Shown: piece after piece, positions 17,048-25,606 of the stretch
Layout: each line of letters opens with the position of its first letter
How positions within the stretch are numbered: the first letter of the stretch is position 1
DNA from: Empedobacter sp036647415
GTDB lineage: Bacteria; Bacteroidota; Bacteroidia; Flavobacteriales; Weeksellaceae
DNA: 64,000 nt
Assembly: GCF_036647415.1 (NCBI RefSeq)
Contig: NZ_JAVXKG010000003.1
Location: 95,964-159,963, forward strand
Direction: 5' to 3'
Notes under the pieces: model-generated
Databases searched by the model: none
What the model was told of the DNA's origin: nothing
What the model saw: only the letters and a program-made list of their open reading frames with translations
Made by a program: the position numbers and the translations under genes

Positions 17048-17694
17048 AGCTTCACAGAGAAGGAACAGCTATTTTAATTGGTTGCCTAATTTTATTTGCA
17101 ATCTTAACGGGAGTATTAAATTACTTTTTCCCAGTTTATGGATTATTCTTTGCATTACCATTATGGATCTTATATGGATTTATTGTTTGGTTTTTCCGTA
17201 ATCCAATTCGAGAATCTGATTCATCAGAAAATTGTGTCATTGCACCAGTTGATGGAAAAGTAGTGGTATTAGAGGAAGTTTATGAAAGCGAATTTTTGAA
17301 TCAAAAATGTATTCAACTTTCTATTTTCATGACACCACTTAATGTACATGTCACTCGTTATCCTGTAAATGGAAAAGTTATTTATTCTAAATATCATCCA
17401 GGTAAATTTTTGGTTGCATTTCATCCAAAATCATCAGAATTGAATGAAAGAACAACTGTAGTTGTAGAAAATGCAGATCATACAAAAATATTATTTAGAC
17501 AAATTGCAGGTGCTGTTGCACGTAGAATTGTTTGTTATAGTAAAGAGAATGATGATGCTGTTGCTGGAAAAGAGTACGGTTTCATCAAATTTGGTTCTCG
17601 TGTAGATATCTTTTTACCATTAGGAACTGAGATAAATGTAAAAGTTGGAGATAAAACAAAAGGTGGAATTCAGAAAATTGCACTATTGAAATAA
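17044..17694 (+). CDS. psd: Phosphatidylserine decarboxylase (short, archaeal/Bacteroidota type)
   Basis: Psd makes phosphatidylethanolamine. The 216-residue protein is the short form: an N-terminal membrane segment (about 10-55), APVDGKV, MTPLNVHVTRYPVNG with the His required for self-processing, FHPKSSELNERT, and FGSRVDIFLP near residue 188. There the Gly-Ser bond is cleaved to create the pyruvoyl group on the alpha chain. It is translationally coupled to cdsA. No clear terminator follows; a 12-bp palindrome AGTTAATTAACT lies at 17698. Confidence 0.96.
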   Translation: MKLHREGTAILIGCLILFAILTGVLNYFFPVYGLFFALPLWILYGFIVWFFRNPIRESDSSENCVIAPVDGKVVVLEEVYESEFLNQKCIQLSIFMTPLNVHVTRYPVNGKVIYSKYHPGKFLVAFHPKSSELNERTTVVVENADHTKILFRQIAGAVARRIVCYSKENDDAVAGKEYGFIKFGSRVDIFLPLGTEINVKVGDKTKGGIQKIALLK

Positions 17695-17780
17695 ATCAGT
17701 TAATTAACTCAATGTTTTTAACTAATTTTGTCAAAACAATTATCAAACATAATATATCCTTACAATAAATTTTGTACGAC

Positions 17781-18044
17781 ATGAAAAAATTAACTCTTAT
17801 AATAGCTTTAGCTGCATTTGCAACTTCTTGTAATTCTAAGCCAGGTGTTAATCACGGTGTAGTTAAATTAGAACACGAAACTGCTACTGCTGAAGAAATG
17901 CACCATAAAACTCATGCTGCTGAAGAAGCACATGAAGGACATTCAAAAGAAGCTAAACACGAAGAAAAAGCAGAAGCTAAAGATTCTACAAAAACTGTAG
18001 AAACACATGTTGCAGAAAAAAAAGATAGCGTAGCTAAAAAATAA
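17781..18044 (+). CDS. Small His/Glu/Lys-rich lipoprotein
   Basis: This 87-residue protein has a lipoprotein signal peptide with lipobox AFATSC, then a low-complexity tail of Ala, Glu, Lys and eight or more His (EEMHHKTHAAEEAHEGH). The ATG at 17781 was preferred over a TTG three codons earlier because it starts directly at MKKLTLII. A metal-binding or buffering role in the periplasm would fit the composition but is speculation. It ends 1 bp before the convergent glycosyltransferase. Confidence 0.78.
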   Translation: MKKLTLIIALAAFATSCNSKPGVNHGVVKLEHETATAEEMHHKTHAAEEAHEGHSKEAKHEEKAEAKDSTKTVETHVAEKKDSVAKK

Positions 18045-18045
18045 T

Positions 18046-19116
18046 CTAAATACGAATAATCTTTTTGTCATCTCCAATTACATAATTTTTGTTTTTGGGA
18101 TGAATATAAAAAGAAGTATTTGATGAGTTGTATTGCGATATAGTCGACAATATTTCTTTATAAGAAAATCGTTCAGCGTCTAAAACAATGTTTTGTTTGC
18201 TTTGATTTTTAAGTTCAGAAAGTTGATTTATCCAATTCAACTCATTTTTATTTACCTCAACTTTTATTCGATTAGATTCATTTGAGAAATTAAATTTTAT
18301 TATCGAAATCAAATATTTCAGTGCAATACCACTTCTTAAAACTTGATAATTTATCCAGTTTTTTTGGTAATATTTAGAAAGAAATATCATCATCGCTTCA
18401 AAAAATATTTTAAAATATTTTTTATCTCGTTTTGTACTCTCGCCTTTGTAGTGTAAAACTGTAATATCACCTATATAACAATTTGTGTATCCTGCTAATT
18501 CTGCACTATACGAAATATCAATGTCTTCTCCGTACATAAAATAGTGAGCGTCAAATCCGCCAATTTGCTTATAAATTTGCTTTGTTGTGAATATAAAAGC
18601 ACCAACCAAAATTTCGCAAGGTGCAGTTTCAAATTCATCAACTTCTAACTTATAATAATTATTAACTGTCGATGAATTAAATCTTTTAAAAAGCTTCGAA
18701 AATGAGTTTTTAGCTGTCGGAATATTACGCTTAGATTCGGGATGAAAGTTTCCATTTGTATCAATTAAACGAACACCAACTAATCCTATCTTTTCTTTGG
18801 ATTGATGAAAATCGATTAATTTAGGAAATATATCTTCGGGAATAATTGTATCAGGATTAAGAATCAAAATATAATCGCCCAATGCGTTTTCTACACCAAT
18901 ATTATTCGCTTTTGCAAATCCTAAATTTTCTGATTGTAGTAAATAGTTAACATTAGGATAGTTTTTTTTTAATGACAAAAAATCAATTTCTGACGAATTG
19001 TTATCGACCACTATAATTTCACCTTCAAAATTCTTAAGTGCTTCTTGACACGAATCAAGACAAATTTCTAAATGTTTAGGTGCATTATAACTTACAATAA
19101 CAATTGATAATTTCAT
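18046..19116 (-). CDS. Family 2 glycosyltransferase (rhamnosyltransferase-like)
   Basis: A GT-A fold inverting transferase of 356 residues: the N-terminal KLSIVIVSYNAPKHLEICLD, IIVVDNNSSEID, the nucleotide-sugar site DYILILNPDTIIPED (DxD equivalent NPD) and the acceptor-side GGFDAHYFMYGEDIDISY (ED motif). A weakly conserved C-terminal extension follows. The family adds sugars in O-antigen or capsule synthesis. The gene overlaps recR by 1 bp and has no other glycan genes beside it, so the acceptor is unknown. Confidence 0.9.
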   Translation of the reverse strand: MKLSIVIVSYNAPKHLEICLDSCQEALKNFEGEIIVVDNNSSEIDFLSLKKNYPNVNYLLQSENLGFAKANNIGVENALGDYILILNPDTIIPEDIFPKLIDFHQSKEKIGLVGVRLIDTNGNFHPESKRNIPTAKNSFSKLFKRFNSSTVNNYYKLEVDEFETAPCEILVGAFIFTTKQIYKQIGGFDAHYFMYGEDIDISYSAELAGYTNCYIGDITVLHYKGESTKRDKKYFKIFFEAMMIFLSKYYQKNWINYQVLRSGIALKYLISIIKFNFSNESNRIKVEVNKNELNWINQLSELKNQSKQNIVLDAERFSYKEILSTISQYNSSNTSFYIHPKNKNYVIGDDKKIIRI

Positions 19117-19730
19117 TAAAATTTATTTTCGGTGTACGGTATTCGATGCTGAATAGAGCGAACCAATGTTGCCTCATCTGCATATTCTAACTCATCACCT
19201 ACTCCTAAACCTCTTGCTATTGTCGAAAAAATAATTTGTGTATTCTTTAATTGTCGATACAAATAGAAAACCGTTGTATCACCTTCCATTGTAGAACTTA
19301 AAGCAAAAATTATTTCTTTCACACTCTCATTCTGAACGCGGTCAATTAAAGTTTGAATATTTAATTGTCCAGGTCCAACTCCCTCCATAGGTGAAATCTT
19401 TCCTCCTAGAACGTGATATTTACCTTTAAATTGTCCTGTGTTTTCTATTGCCATCACATCACGCACGTCTTCTACCACACAAATCACGGATTCGTCACGC
19501 AACGGATTAAGACAAATTTCGCAAATATCTTGGTCAGAAATTGTATGACAATGTTGACAATATTTTATATCAACCATCAAATGTGAAAGAGCTTCGGACA
19601 AAGCGACAGTTTGTGATTTTGGTCTATTTAGCATGTGTAAAACCAGTCGTAAAGCCGTTCTTTTTCCTATTCCTGGTAAATTTGACATTTCTTCTACAGC
19701 TTTCTCTAAGACCTTACTTGGGTAATTCAT
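19116..19730 (-). CDS. recR: Recombination mediator RecR
   Basis: RecR works with RecO/RecF to load RecA on gapped DNA. The 204-residue length is standard. It has the helix-hairpin-helix LPGIGKRTALRLVLH, the four-Cys zinc finger CQHCHTISDQDICEIC (about residues 58-73), and the Toprim domain starting VICVVEDVRDVMAIE and ending with STMEGDTTVFYLY. It is followed directly by the glycosyltransferase gene (1-bp overlap). Confidence 0.98.
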   Translation of the reverse strand: MNYPSKVLEKAVEEMSNLPGIGKRTALRLVLHMLNRPKSQTVALSEALSHLMVDIKYCQHCHTISDQDICEICLNPLRDESVICVVEDVRDVMAIENTGQFKGKYHVLGGKISPMEGVGPGQLNIQTLIDRVQNESVKEIIFALSSTMEGDTTVFYLYRQLKNTQIIFSTIARGLGVGDELEYADEATLVRSIQHRIPYTENKF

Positions 19731-19805
19731 TTCAAAAAATTAAGTACAACAAATTTACAATTATATCTCCTAAAAATTAATATGTCGTGATATGTTCAAA
19801 AATAG

Positions 19806-19813
19806 TAAATTTG
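19806..19813 (+). promoter_or_regulatory. -7 box for the symporter gene
   Basis: TAAATTTG matches TAnnTTTG, 22 nt before the ATG at 19836. No matching -33 element was seen. Confidence 0.55.
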
Positions 19814-19835
19814 AAAATATTTACTCTAATAAATT

Positions 19836-21365
19836 ATGAACTCAACAATTTTACTCCTTTGTGTAATTGTATACTTTGTAGGACTTTTAATCATCTCGTA
19901 TTTCACAAGTAGAAATTCGGATAATCAATCATTCTTTAACGGAAATAAAAAAAGTAAATGGTGGTTGGTTGCTTTCGGAATGATAGGAACAAGTTTAAGT
20001 GGTGTAACATTTATATCCGTTCCGGGAACTGTCGGAAAACTTACTGGTTCTGAATACATTTATGGCGGATTCGAATATTATATGATGGTTATCGGATTTT
20101 TCCTTGGTTATTTTATTGTAGCTGGCGTATTACTTCCGTTGTATTATCGCATGAATTTGACTTCGATTTATACTTATTTGGGCAAACGTTTCAATGTTGA
20201 AGCGCACAAAATAGGTTCGGTTTTCTTCATTATTTCACGTGGAATTGGCGCAACCGCTCGTTTATATTTAGTCGTTAATGTTTTACAAATCTTTTTGTTA
20301 GATGATTTAGGCGTTCCATTCTGGGTAACAACGTTTATCTTATTATTAATGATATTGTTATATACTTTTGAGGGTGGTGTAAAAACAATTGTTGTGACAG
20401 ATACTTTACAAACTTCTTTTATGATTATTAGTTTGATTGCTTGTATTTGGTTTATCCTATCGCATCTCAATCTATCTATTGGAGAGGCTTACGAAGTAAT
20501 GCAAGCAAAAAATTACACACATTTTATTAATCTTGATCCAAACTCGAAAACATTTTTTTTGAAAACTATTTTAGGTGGAATGTTTATTACAATTGCAATG
20601 ACTGGGCTTGACCAAGAAATGATGCAAAAAAATATTTCGGTTGATAATTTACAGAACTCAAAAAAGAATATGTTGACGTTTGCTGGAACTTTGCTTATTG
20701 TTAATTTAGCCTTCCTTTTCTTAGGTGGTTTGCTTTATTTATACGCAATGCAAGAAGGTGGATCTTATAGTGCAGATGGTTTCTTTATGGCGCAAAGTAC
20801 ACAAAATATTATGGGTGACGACATGTTTCCTGCTTTGTCTTTATCTGGAAGTCATTTTCCTATGATTATCTCTATTATTTTTATCATTGGACTTATTTCT
20901 GCTTTATTTCCTTCTGCCGATGGTGCATTAACAGCCGTTACAAGTTCGTACTGTGTCGATTTATTGAACATTAATGAAGACAATACGAAGACTGAAAAAG
21001 AAAAAAAGAAAATCAGAATTAGAGTTCATTTAATTTTTACAATCGTTTTCTTTATCTTAATTATGATGTTCAAGGTTATTAACAATAAATCTATTGTGTA
21101 TCTCGTGATGGAGGTTGCAGGTTACACGTATGGACCATTGTTAGGATTATTTGCATTCGGAATTTTGACTAAACGAAATATTTACAAAAAATATTCTATC
21201 ATCACTGTGGCAATTTTAGCGCCTATATTTACTTATATTATCAACGAATTAGTCATAAATTTTAGTGAGTATAGAATTGGAGTAGAATTAATCATCTTAA
21301 ATGGTTTATTAACATTTATCGGATTATGGTTGGTAAGTTCTAATCGTCAAAAAGAATTGAATTAA
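19836..21365 (+). CDS. Sodium:solute symporter (SSS family)
   Basis: A 509-residue transporter with about 13 membrane helices. It has an early FFNGNKKSKWWLVAFGMIG, GTSLSGVTFISVPG, LTSIYTYLGKRF, and MTGLDQEMMQKN (sodium-site helix), then ALFPSADGALTAVTSSYCVD, all characteristic of SSS proteins such as PutP and sialic-acid or sugar symporters. Substrate cannot be assigned from sequence. It is followed directly by a small conserved gene with no gap. Confidence 0.93.
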   Translation: MNSTILLLCVIVYFVGLLIISYFTSRNSDNQSFFNGNKKSKWWLVAFGMIGTSLSGVTFISVPGTVGKLTGSEYIYGGFEYYMMVIGFFLGYFIVAGVLLPLYYRMNLTSIYTYLGKRFNVEAHKIGSVFFIISRGIGATARLYLVVNVLQIFLLDDLGVPFWVTTFILLLMILLYTFEGGVKTIVVTDTLQTSFMIISLIACIWFILSHLNLSIGEAYEVMQAKNYTHFINLDPNSKTFFLKTILGGMFITIAMTGLDQEMMQKNISVDNLQNSKKNMLTFAGTLLIVNLAFLFLGGLLYLYAMQEGGSYSADGFFMAQSTQNIMGDDMFPALSLSGSHFPMIISIIFIIGLISALFPSADGALTAVTSSYCVDLLNINEDNTKTEKEKKKIRIRVHLIFTIVFFILIMMFKVINNKSIVYLVMEVAGYTYGPLLGLFAFGILTKRNIYKKYSIITVAILAPIFTYIINELVINFSEYRIGVELIILNGLLTFIGLWLVSSNRQKELN

Positions 21366-21608
21366 ATGGAAAAGAAATTAAAATTAATCTGGGATTTTTA
21401 TGGTCCTGATGCTATACCAACGGCTAAACATCATGCAATTCATTTGAAACAATACGCTGAAAAAGAAAATTTACAAAACTCAATTTCAGAATTTGTAGAA
21501 GTTGAACCAGAATATGCTGTCGCTTATTTGGTTGTTGTAGAATCGGAAATGTTGAAAGTTCGTGATGCGCTTATTCCACATCGTGGCGAATGGCATGTAG
21601 ACAAATAA
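21366..21608 (+). CDS. Small conserved protein, unknown function
   Basis: This 80-residue soluble protein (WDFYGPDAIPTAKHHAIHLK; ending RGEWHVDK) starts at the base after the symporter stop, so it is almost certainly co-transcribed with it. It has no signal peptide or membrane helix. It looks like a compact, conserved Bacteroidota family but I cannot name it. His-rich HHAIH near residue 22 is notable. A terminator follows. Confidence 0.8.
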   Translation: MEKKLKLIWDFYGPDAIPTAKHHAIHLKQYAEKENLQNSISEFVEVEPEYAVAYLVVVESEMLKVRDALIPHRGEWHVDK

Positions 21609-21620
21609 TTTAAGAATAAA

Positions 21621-21655
21621 TAAAAGACGGAGATATTTCTTCGTCTTTTATTTAT
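21621..21655. terminator. Terminator between convergent genes
   Basis: Stem TAAAAGACG (21621-21629) / CGTCTTTTA (21642-21650) with AT-rich flanks on both sides. It can serve both the symporter operon and the leftward repeat-protein gene. Confidence 0.75.
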
Positions 21656-21669
21656 CTAATATATTCAAC

Positions 21670-22047
21670 TTATTTTTTTTTGATATCTTTTTTAACATCT
21701 TTATAAGTATCACTTACTGCATCTGCTCCTTTTTTAGCTGTTTTTTTAGTCCATTTTTTTGCCTTTTTCAATCCTTTTTTAGTTGCTTTTGCATCTTTCT
21801 TAGCAATTTCAGCTGTCCATTCTGCACCATCTTTTACTCCTTCCTTGGTTGCTTTCGCTCCTTTCTTTACAGTTTCAGCTGTCCACTCTGCTCCATCTTT
21901 CACTCCTTCCTTAGTTGCTTTTGCTCCTTTATCTACAGCATTAGTAACGGCTTTTACATCTTTTTTAGCATCTTCTTTTACAGTTTGAGCATTTATCATT
22001 ACTGTTACAAAAAGAACTGAAACGATTGATAATAGTTTCTTTTTCAT
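21670..22047 (-). CDS. Secreted Lys-rich protein with 22-residue tandem repeats
   Basis: This 125-residue protein has a signal peptide (residues 1-20, ending MINAQ) followed by a low-complexity amphipathic region. Residues 40-61 and 62-83 are near-identical 22-residue units (KGAKATKEGVKDGAEWTAET then VK). Residues 84-105 are a diverged third unit and 106-125 a partial fourth. The units contain Ala, Lys, Glu, Gly and one Trp each, without Pro or Cys, and would form long amphipathic helices like those of LEA or apolipoprotein-type stress proteins. No enzyme motif is present. It is monocistronic. Function is unknown; membrane or protein protection is a guess. Confidence 0.8.
   Translation of the reverse strand: MKKKLLSIVSVLFVTVMINAQTVKEDAKKDVKAVTNAVDKGAKATKEGVKDGAEWTAETVKKGAKATKEGVKDGAEWTAEIAKKDAKATKKGLKKAKKWTKKTAKKGADAVSDTYKDVKKDIKKK
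21733..21930 (-). repeat. 66-bp coding tandem repeat, three units
   Basis: Three consecutive 66-bp units encode the 22-residue repeats of the secreted protein at 21670-22047. The first two are nearly identical in protein; the third is diverged with more Lys. Confidence 0.85.
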
Positions 22048-22220
22048 AGTTTTATTTTTTTAAAAAAAATTAATGAAATAGTAATAGCATAAAATAAGCC
22101 AAAAAAAATCACATCAAATTTTATAACCTTTAGACTTATTTTACATATTTATTTATAATCTCAATATTCAGCAGATATAGATTAACTTTTATTATTCTCT
22201 TGTGCATTTTAAATTAAAAT

Positions 22221-22364
22221 TCGTCAGTTCGAGTGATTTTTAGAAATGACACTTCGATAAACTCAGTACAAGAATGAATAAAAATTGTATCGAGAATAGA
22301 ATCTTATCTTCTAAAATCTTATTCTCGATAAAAAATTCTTTCAGAATCACACTCGAATTAACGA
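22221..22364. repeat. Large imperfect inverted repeat, probably a dispersed intergenic element
   Basis: The outer arms are TCGTCAGTTCGAGTGATT (22221-22238) and AATCACACTCGAATTAACGA (22345-22364). An inner perfect 11-bp hairpin TATCGAGAATA (22288-22298) / TATTCTCGATA (22320-22330) lies between them. A stretch at 22251-22276 (ACTTCGATAAACTCAGTACA) resembles the REP-like family seen near 10 kb. It occupies the middle of the 490-bp gap 22048-22538, which holds no gene. The pattern looks like a dispersed flavobacterial repeat. Confidence 0.65.
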
Positions 22365-22538
22365 TTTAATTGCTAAAATTAGCAAAATGAACAACGGGTT
22401 ATTATTAATAATTTCATTCATATTTTTTTATTTTCAAATCTTCTGTAAAATCTATTCCCTATTTGTAGTGATTTATGTTCAATGATTTTTTTGGCGTATA
22501 AAAAAGAATTATTTTTGTTCAAATTATATAAACAAACA

Positions 22539-23384
22539 ATGACACTTCAAGAACTTCAAACACAAGTACAACAAACAAGAAGAGATATTTTGAGAATGGT
22601 ACATGCCGTAAACAGTGGACATCCAGGTGGTTCATTAGGCTGCGCAGAATTTCTTACTGCATTATATGGCAATGTAATGTCACATTCTACAGATTTCTCT
22701 ATGGACGGAAAAGGAGAAGATTTATTCTTTTTATCAAACGGACACATTTCACCAGTTTTCTACAGCGTTTTAGCTCGTTCGGGATATTTCCCTGTTAGCG
22801 AATTAGCAACATTCAGAAAATTAGATTCTCGTCTACAAGGACACCCAACAACACACGAAGGTTTACCTGGAATCAGAATCGCTTCTGGATCTTTAGGACA
22901 AGGTTTATCTGTTGCTTTGGGCGCTGCACAAGCAAAAAAACTGAACAACGACAACAAATTAGTTTACACATTACACGGTGATGGTGAATTACAAGAAGGT
23001 CAGGTTTGGGAAGCTTTTATGTACGCTGCAGGAAAAAAAGTAGATAACGTAATTGCTACAATAGACTATAACGGACGTCAAATAGATGGAGACACGGACC
23101 AAGTCTTACCATTAGGCGATCTTAAAGCTAAATTAGAAGCTTTTGGATGGATTGTTTTAGAAGAAAAAGATGGAAACAATTTAGAAAAAATTCTTACCAT
23201 TTTAGATGAAGCAAAATCATTAACAGGAAACGGAAAACCAGTTTCTATTTTATTACACACAGAAATGGGTAATGGAGTAGATTATATGATGGGAAGCCAC
23301 TCTTGGCATGGTAAAGCTCCTAATGATGAGCAATTAGAAAATGCTTTAAATCAAAATCCTGAAACGGAATTAACTGATTACTAA
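22539..23384 (+). CDS. Transketolase, N-terminal (thiamine diphosphate-binding) subunit
   Basis: Transketolase moves two-carbon units between sugar phosphates in the pentose phosphate pathway. This 281-residue chain is the N-terminal half of a split enzyme: MVHAVNSGHPGGSLGCAEF, LFFLSNGHISPVFYS, GSLGQGLSVALGAA and the diphosphate/Mg motif HGDGELQEGQVWEAFMYAA ending in the N of IDYNGRQ. The ATG at 22539 starts MTLQELQ and fits the family; an earlier frame start at 22482 adds a non-homologous tail. The C-terminal half is at 25603-26547, separated by two unrelated secreted-protein genes. Confidence 0.96.
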   Translation: MTLQELQTQVQQTRRDILRMVHAVNSGHPGGSLGCAEFLTALYGNVMSHSTDFSMDGKGEDLFFLSNGHISPVFYSVLARSGYFPVSELATFRKLDSRLQGHPTTHEGLPGIRIASGSLGQGLSVALGAAQAKKLNNDNKLVYTLHGDGELQEGQVWEAFMYAAGKKVDNVIATIDYNGRQIDGDTDQVLPLGDLKAKLEAFGWIVLEEKDGNNLEKILTILDEAKSLTGNGKPVSILLHTEMGNGVDYMMGSHSWHGKAPNDEQLENALNQNPETELTDY

Positions 23385-23406
23385 TCAAAAAAACCACCAC
23401 TATACT

Positions 23407-24885
23407 ATGAGAAATTTATTTTATTCTTTAATCGCACTGTGTTCTTTGACAGCTTTTGGACAAGAAAAAACATATACGTTTGACAAAAAAGTTTCATATA
23501 AAATTAGCGTTCCAGACGAATATTCGGCTTATTTCACTAATAAAGATATATATTTTTTTAATTATATCTCAAAAGATGCTTTATTAGGAACTTTTAGTGG
23601 TGTTACTAGTTACTACACCTCTACTGGAAATACATTTAATCAAGAATCTTTTTTCATTCAAAATAACCGTGTTTTCAATGTTTATACCAATTCATTAGAA
23701 AATAGATTGAGTATCAAAGTTCCTACTTATTATGAAGGAGTAGAAGATAAAGATTTACAACCTTATGATGATAATTTTATTGGAGATTTTTCTTCAATAA
23801 ATAATTTAAATTCTACACAAACCATCAATGGATACACGTGTAATGAATTTGAAATAATATCAAAAAAAGAAGTAGAAGAAACGAAGACCAAAATTTGTGT
23901 TGATCAAAAAAATCAAATCAATAATATTGTTTTTTTAGTTCCAAAAGCAAATCTTAAAGGTCTTTTAATACGTTTAGATGACGGAAATTTTAATGGATTT
24001 ACAATAAATGAAATTTCTAACTCTTCTGCAAAAATTAGTTTTGATGATAAAAAAGAAATCGAAAAATTTAACGTAGAAATTGTAAAAAGTAAAGAAGAAT
24101 ACCAACAGTTGTACGCAAATGCAGCTGTAGATTCTGCAGCAATTGCTTCTGAATATGCAATGTCAGATAATCGTTATGATGATCCATTAATTGGATACTA
24201 CTCTTATGCAACTTCTGAAAACGAAAATGTAAATTCAGTATTCAATACAATTGCTTCATTGGGTTATGGTATAGTTCAGAAAGACGATGATTACGATGGA
24301 AATCCTGATTACGAACGTACAAAAGCATTAAAAACTGTCGAAGGTTCTACAAAGCAAATTATCAAACAATACAAGAAAAACGGTTTGGTAAACAGTAGCG
24401 AAGCAAAAGAATTAAATAAACTTTTCAAGAAATTTTACGAAGATGCAAATGATTTCAAACTAGTTTCAAATCCTGATTATGAAGATGCCGCAGTCGCTGC
24501 AGATTCTGCATACGCAGAAGCAGTTGATGCTTTAGATGCAGAAGCTTACGAACCTTATACATCAACTTACAAAACAGACGATATTAGCGTAGTTAGTTTA
24601 GCTATAGAAAATCCTGATGTAAAAGAATATCTGAAAGTTGCACCAAAACATTGTACTGATTTGAAAACGAAGATACCAACATTTTCTGATAAAGATTTGG
24701 GTAATTTAGTTTACAATTATGTAGGGCAAACATGCGATTTGTATATTTATGAAAGTGGAAGTGTAAGTTTAAGCGGCACTATAAACGCATTACGCAAAAG
24801 TGTTTTAGAAATAAACAATAAATCAGATAAACTGACAAAAGACGACAAAGAAAAATTAACAACTTTCCTTAATTCTTTAGATTAA
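23407..24885 (+). CDS. Secreted protein of unknown function, longer paralogue
   Basis: This 492-residue protein has a signal peptide (about 1-18, ending TAFGQ). Its first 200 or so residues align with the next gene: a TYTFDKKVSYKI start, a central INGYTCNEFEI / TKICVDQ with two Cys, and ANLKGLLIRL. The remaining 270 residues have no counterpart there and include an acidic DSAAIASEYAMSDNRYDDPL-type linker and a C-terminal domain with Cys residues (KHCTDLKT, GQTCDLY). It starts 22 bp after the transketolase N gene, so it should be co-transcribed. No family was recognised. Confidence 0.8.
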   Translation: MRNLFYSLIALCSLTAFGQEKTYTFDKKVSYKISVPDEYSAYFTNKDIYFFNYISKDALLGTFSGVTSYYTSTGNTFNQESFFIQNNRVFNVYTNSLENRLSIKVPTYYEGVEDKDLQPYDDNFIGDFSSINNLNSTQTINGYTCNEFEIISKKEVEETKTKICVDQKNQINNIVFLVPKANLKGLLIRLDDGNFNGFTINEISNSSAKISFDDKKEIEKFNVEIVKSKEEYQQLYANAAVDSAAIASEYAMSDNRYDDPLIGYYSYATSENENVNSVFNTIASLGYGIVQKDDDYDGNPDYERTKALKTVEGSTKQIIKQYKKNGLVNSSEAKELNKLFKKFYEDANDFKLVSNPDYEDAAVAADSAYAEAVDALDAEAYEPYTSTYKTDDISVVSLAIENPDVKEYLKVAPKHCTDLKTKIPTFSDKDLGNLVYNYVGQTCDLYIYESGSVSLSGTINALRKSVLEINNKSDKLTKDDKEKLTTFLNSLD

Positions 24886-24907
24886 TCATTATCTAAACTA
24901 ATTCATC

Positions 24908-25606
24908 ATGAAAAAATTGTTTAGCTTAATTTTTATATTTATTGCAACTTTAACCTTTGCACAAATGCAAACGTATAAATTTGAAAACATTGTACAATAT
25001 CGAATCAAAAATGATTTTTATTCAGATTATCTTAATATTTTTTCAACCAAAGATTACAATGCACATCTGATGATAACGCAAACTCCGATGGGAAATCTTG
25101 CTTCGTTAAAAATTGGAGACAATATGTATTCTGTTTATAGCGAAGAAAAAAATCCGAAAGTATTCAAAATTGATTTTGAAGGAACAAAAGATTTATTAAG
25201 AAATGTTTTTTTAACAACTGACAATCCAAGTTTAACGAGTTCCGAAATCGGAAATAGTTATGTTGCGAATAGAACTGGTCAAAAAGATACAATCTTGAAC
25301 AAAACGTGCGAAATTTATAACGTTTACAATAAAAATAATGAACAAGATGAAGGAACAGAAATTTGTATCGATACAAATTCTAACATTAATACAGTTCCAT
25401 TTATTAATTCTGAACTAAATCTGAAAGGTTTGATTTACCGCGTTGGACAACAAATAATTTTAGAAAAAGTTGAAACTTTAGAAGCTATGTTAAAAGAAGA
25501 TTCTAAAGAAAATAAAAAAATCTCAGCAGATGATTCCATTTTCCAATTTGATGAGAAAGCAGAAGTAGAAGAATACAAAAACGAATACAAAAAACAAAAA
25601 AAATGA
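24908..25606 (+). CDS. Secreted protein of unknown function, shorter paralogue
   Basis: This 232-residue protein has a signal peptide ending TLTFAQ. It is a paralogue of the N-terminal part of the preceding gene: TYKFENIVQYRI, LNKTCEIYNV, TEICIDTNSNIN and LNLKGLIYRV align in order, including both Cys. The C-terminus is Lys/Glu-rich. Its stop overlaps the start of the transketolase C gene by 4 bp (ATGA), which ties its translation to that enzyme. Function is unknown. Confidence 0.82.
   Translation: MKKLFSLIFIFIATLTFAQMQTYKFENIVQYRIKNDFYSDYLNIFSTKDYNAHLMITQTPMGNLASLKIGDNMYSVYSEEKNPKVFKIDFEGTKDLLRNVFLTTDNPSLTSSEIGNSYVANRTGQKDTILNKTCEIYNVYNKNNEQDEGTEICIDTNSNINTVPFINSELNLKGLIYRVGQQIILEKVETLEAMLKEDSKENKKISADDSIFQFDEKAEVEEYKNEYKKQKK

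Noticed and set aside
22482..22538. Longer start for the transketolase N subunit
   Set aside because: The extra 19 residues are hydrophobic and unlike the family; the ATG at 22539 begins at the expected first residues.
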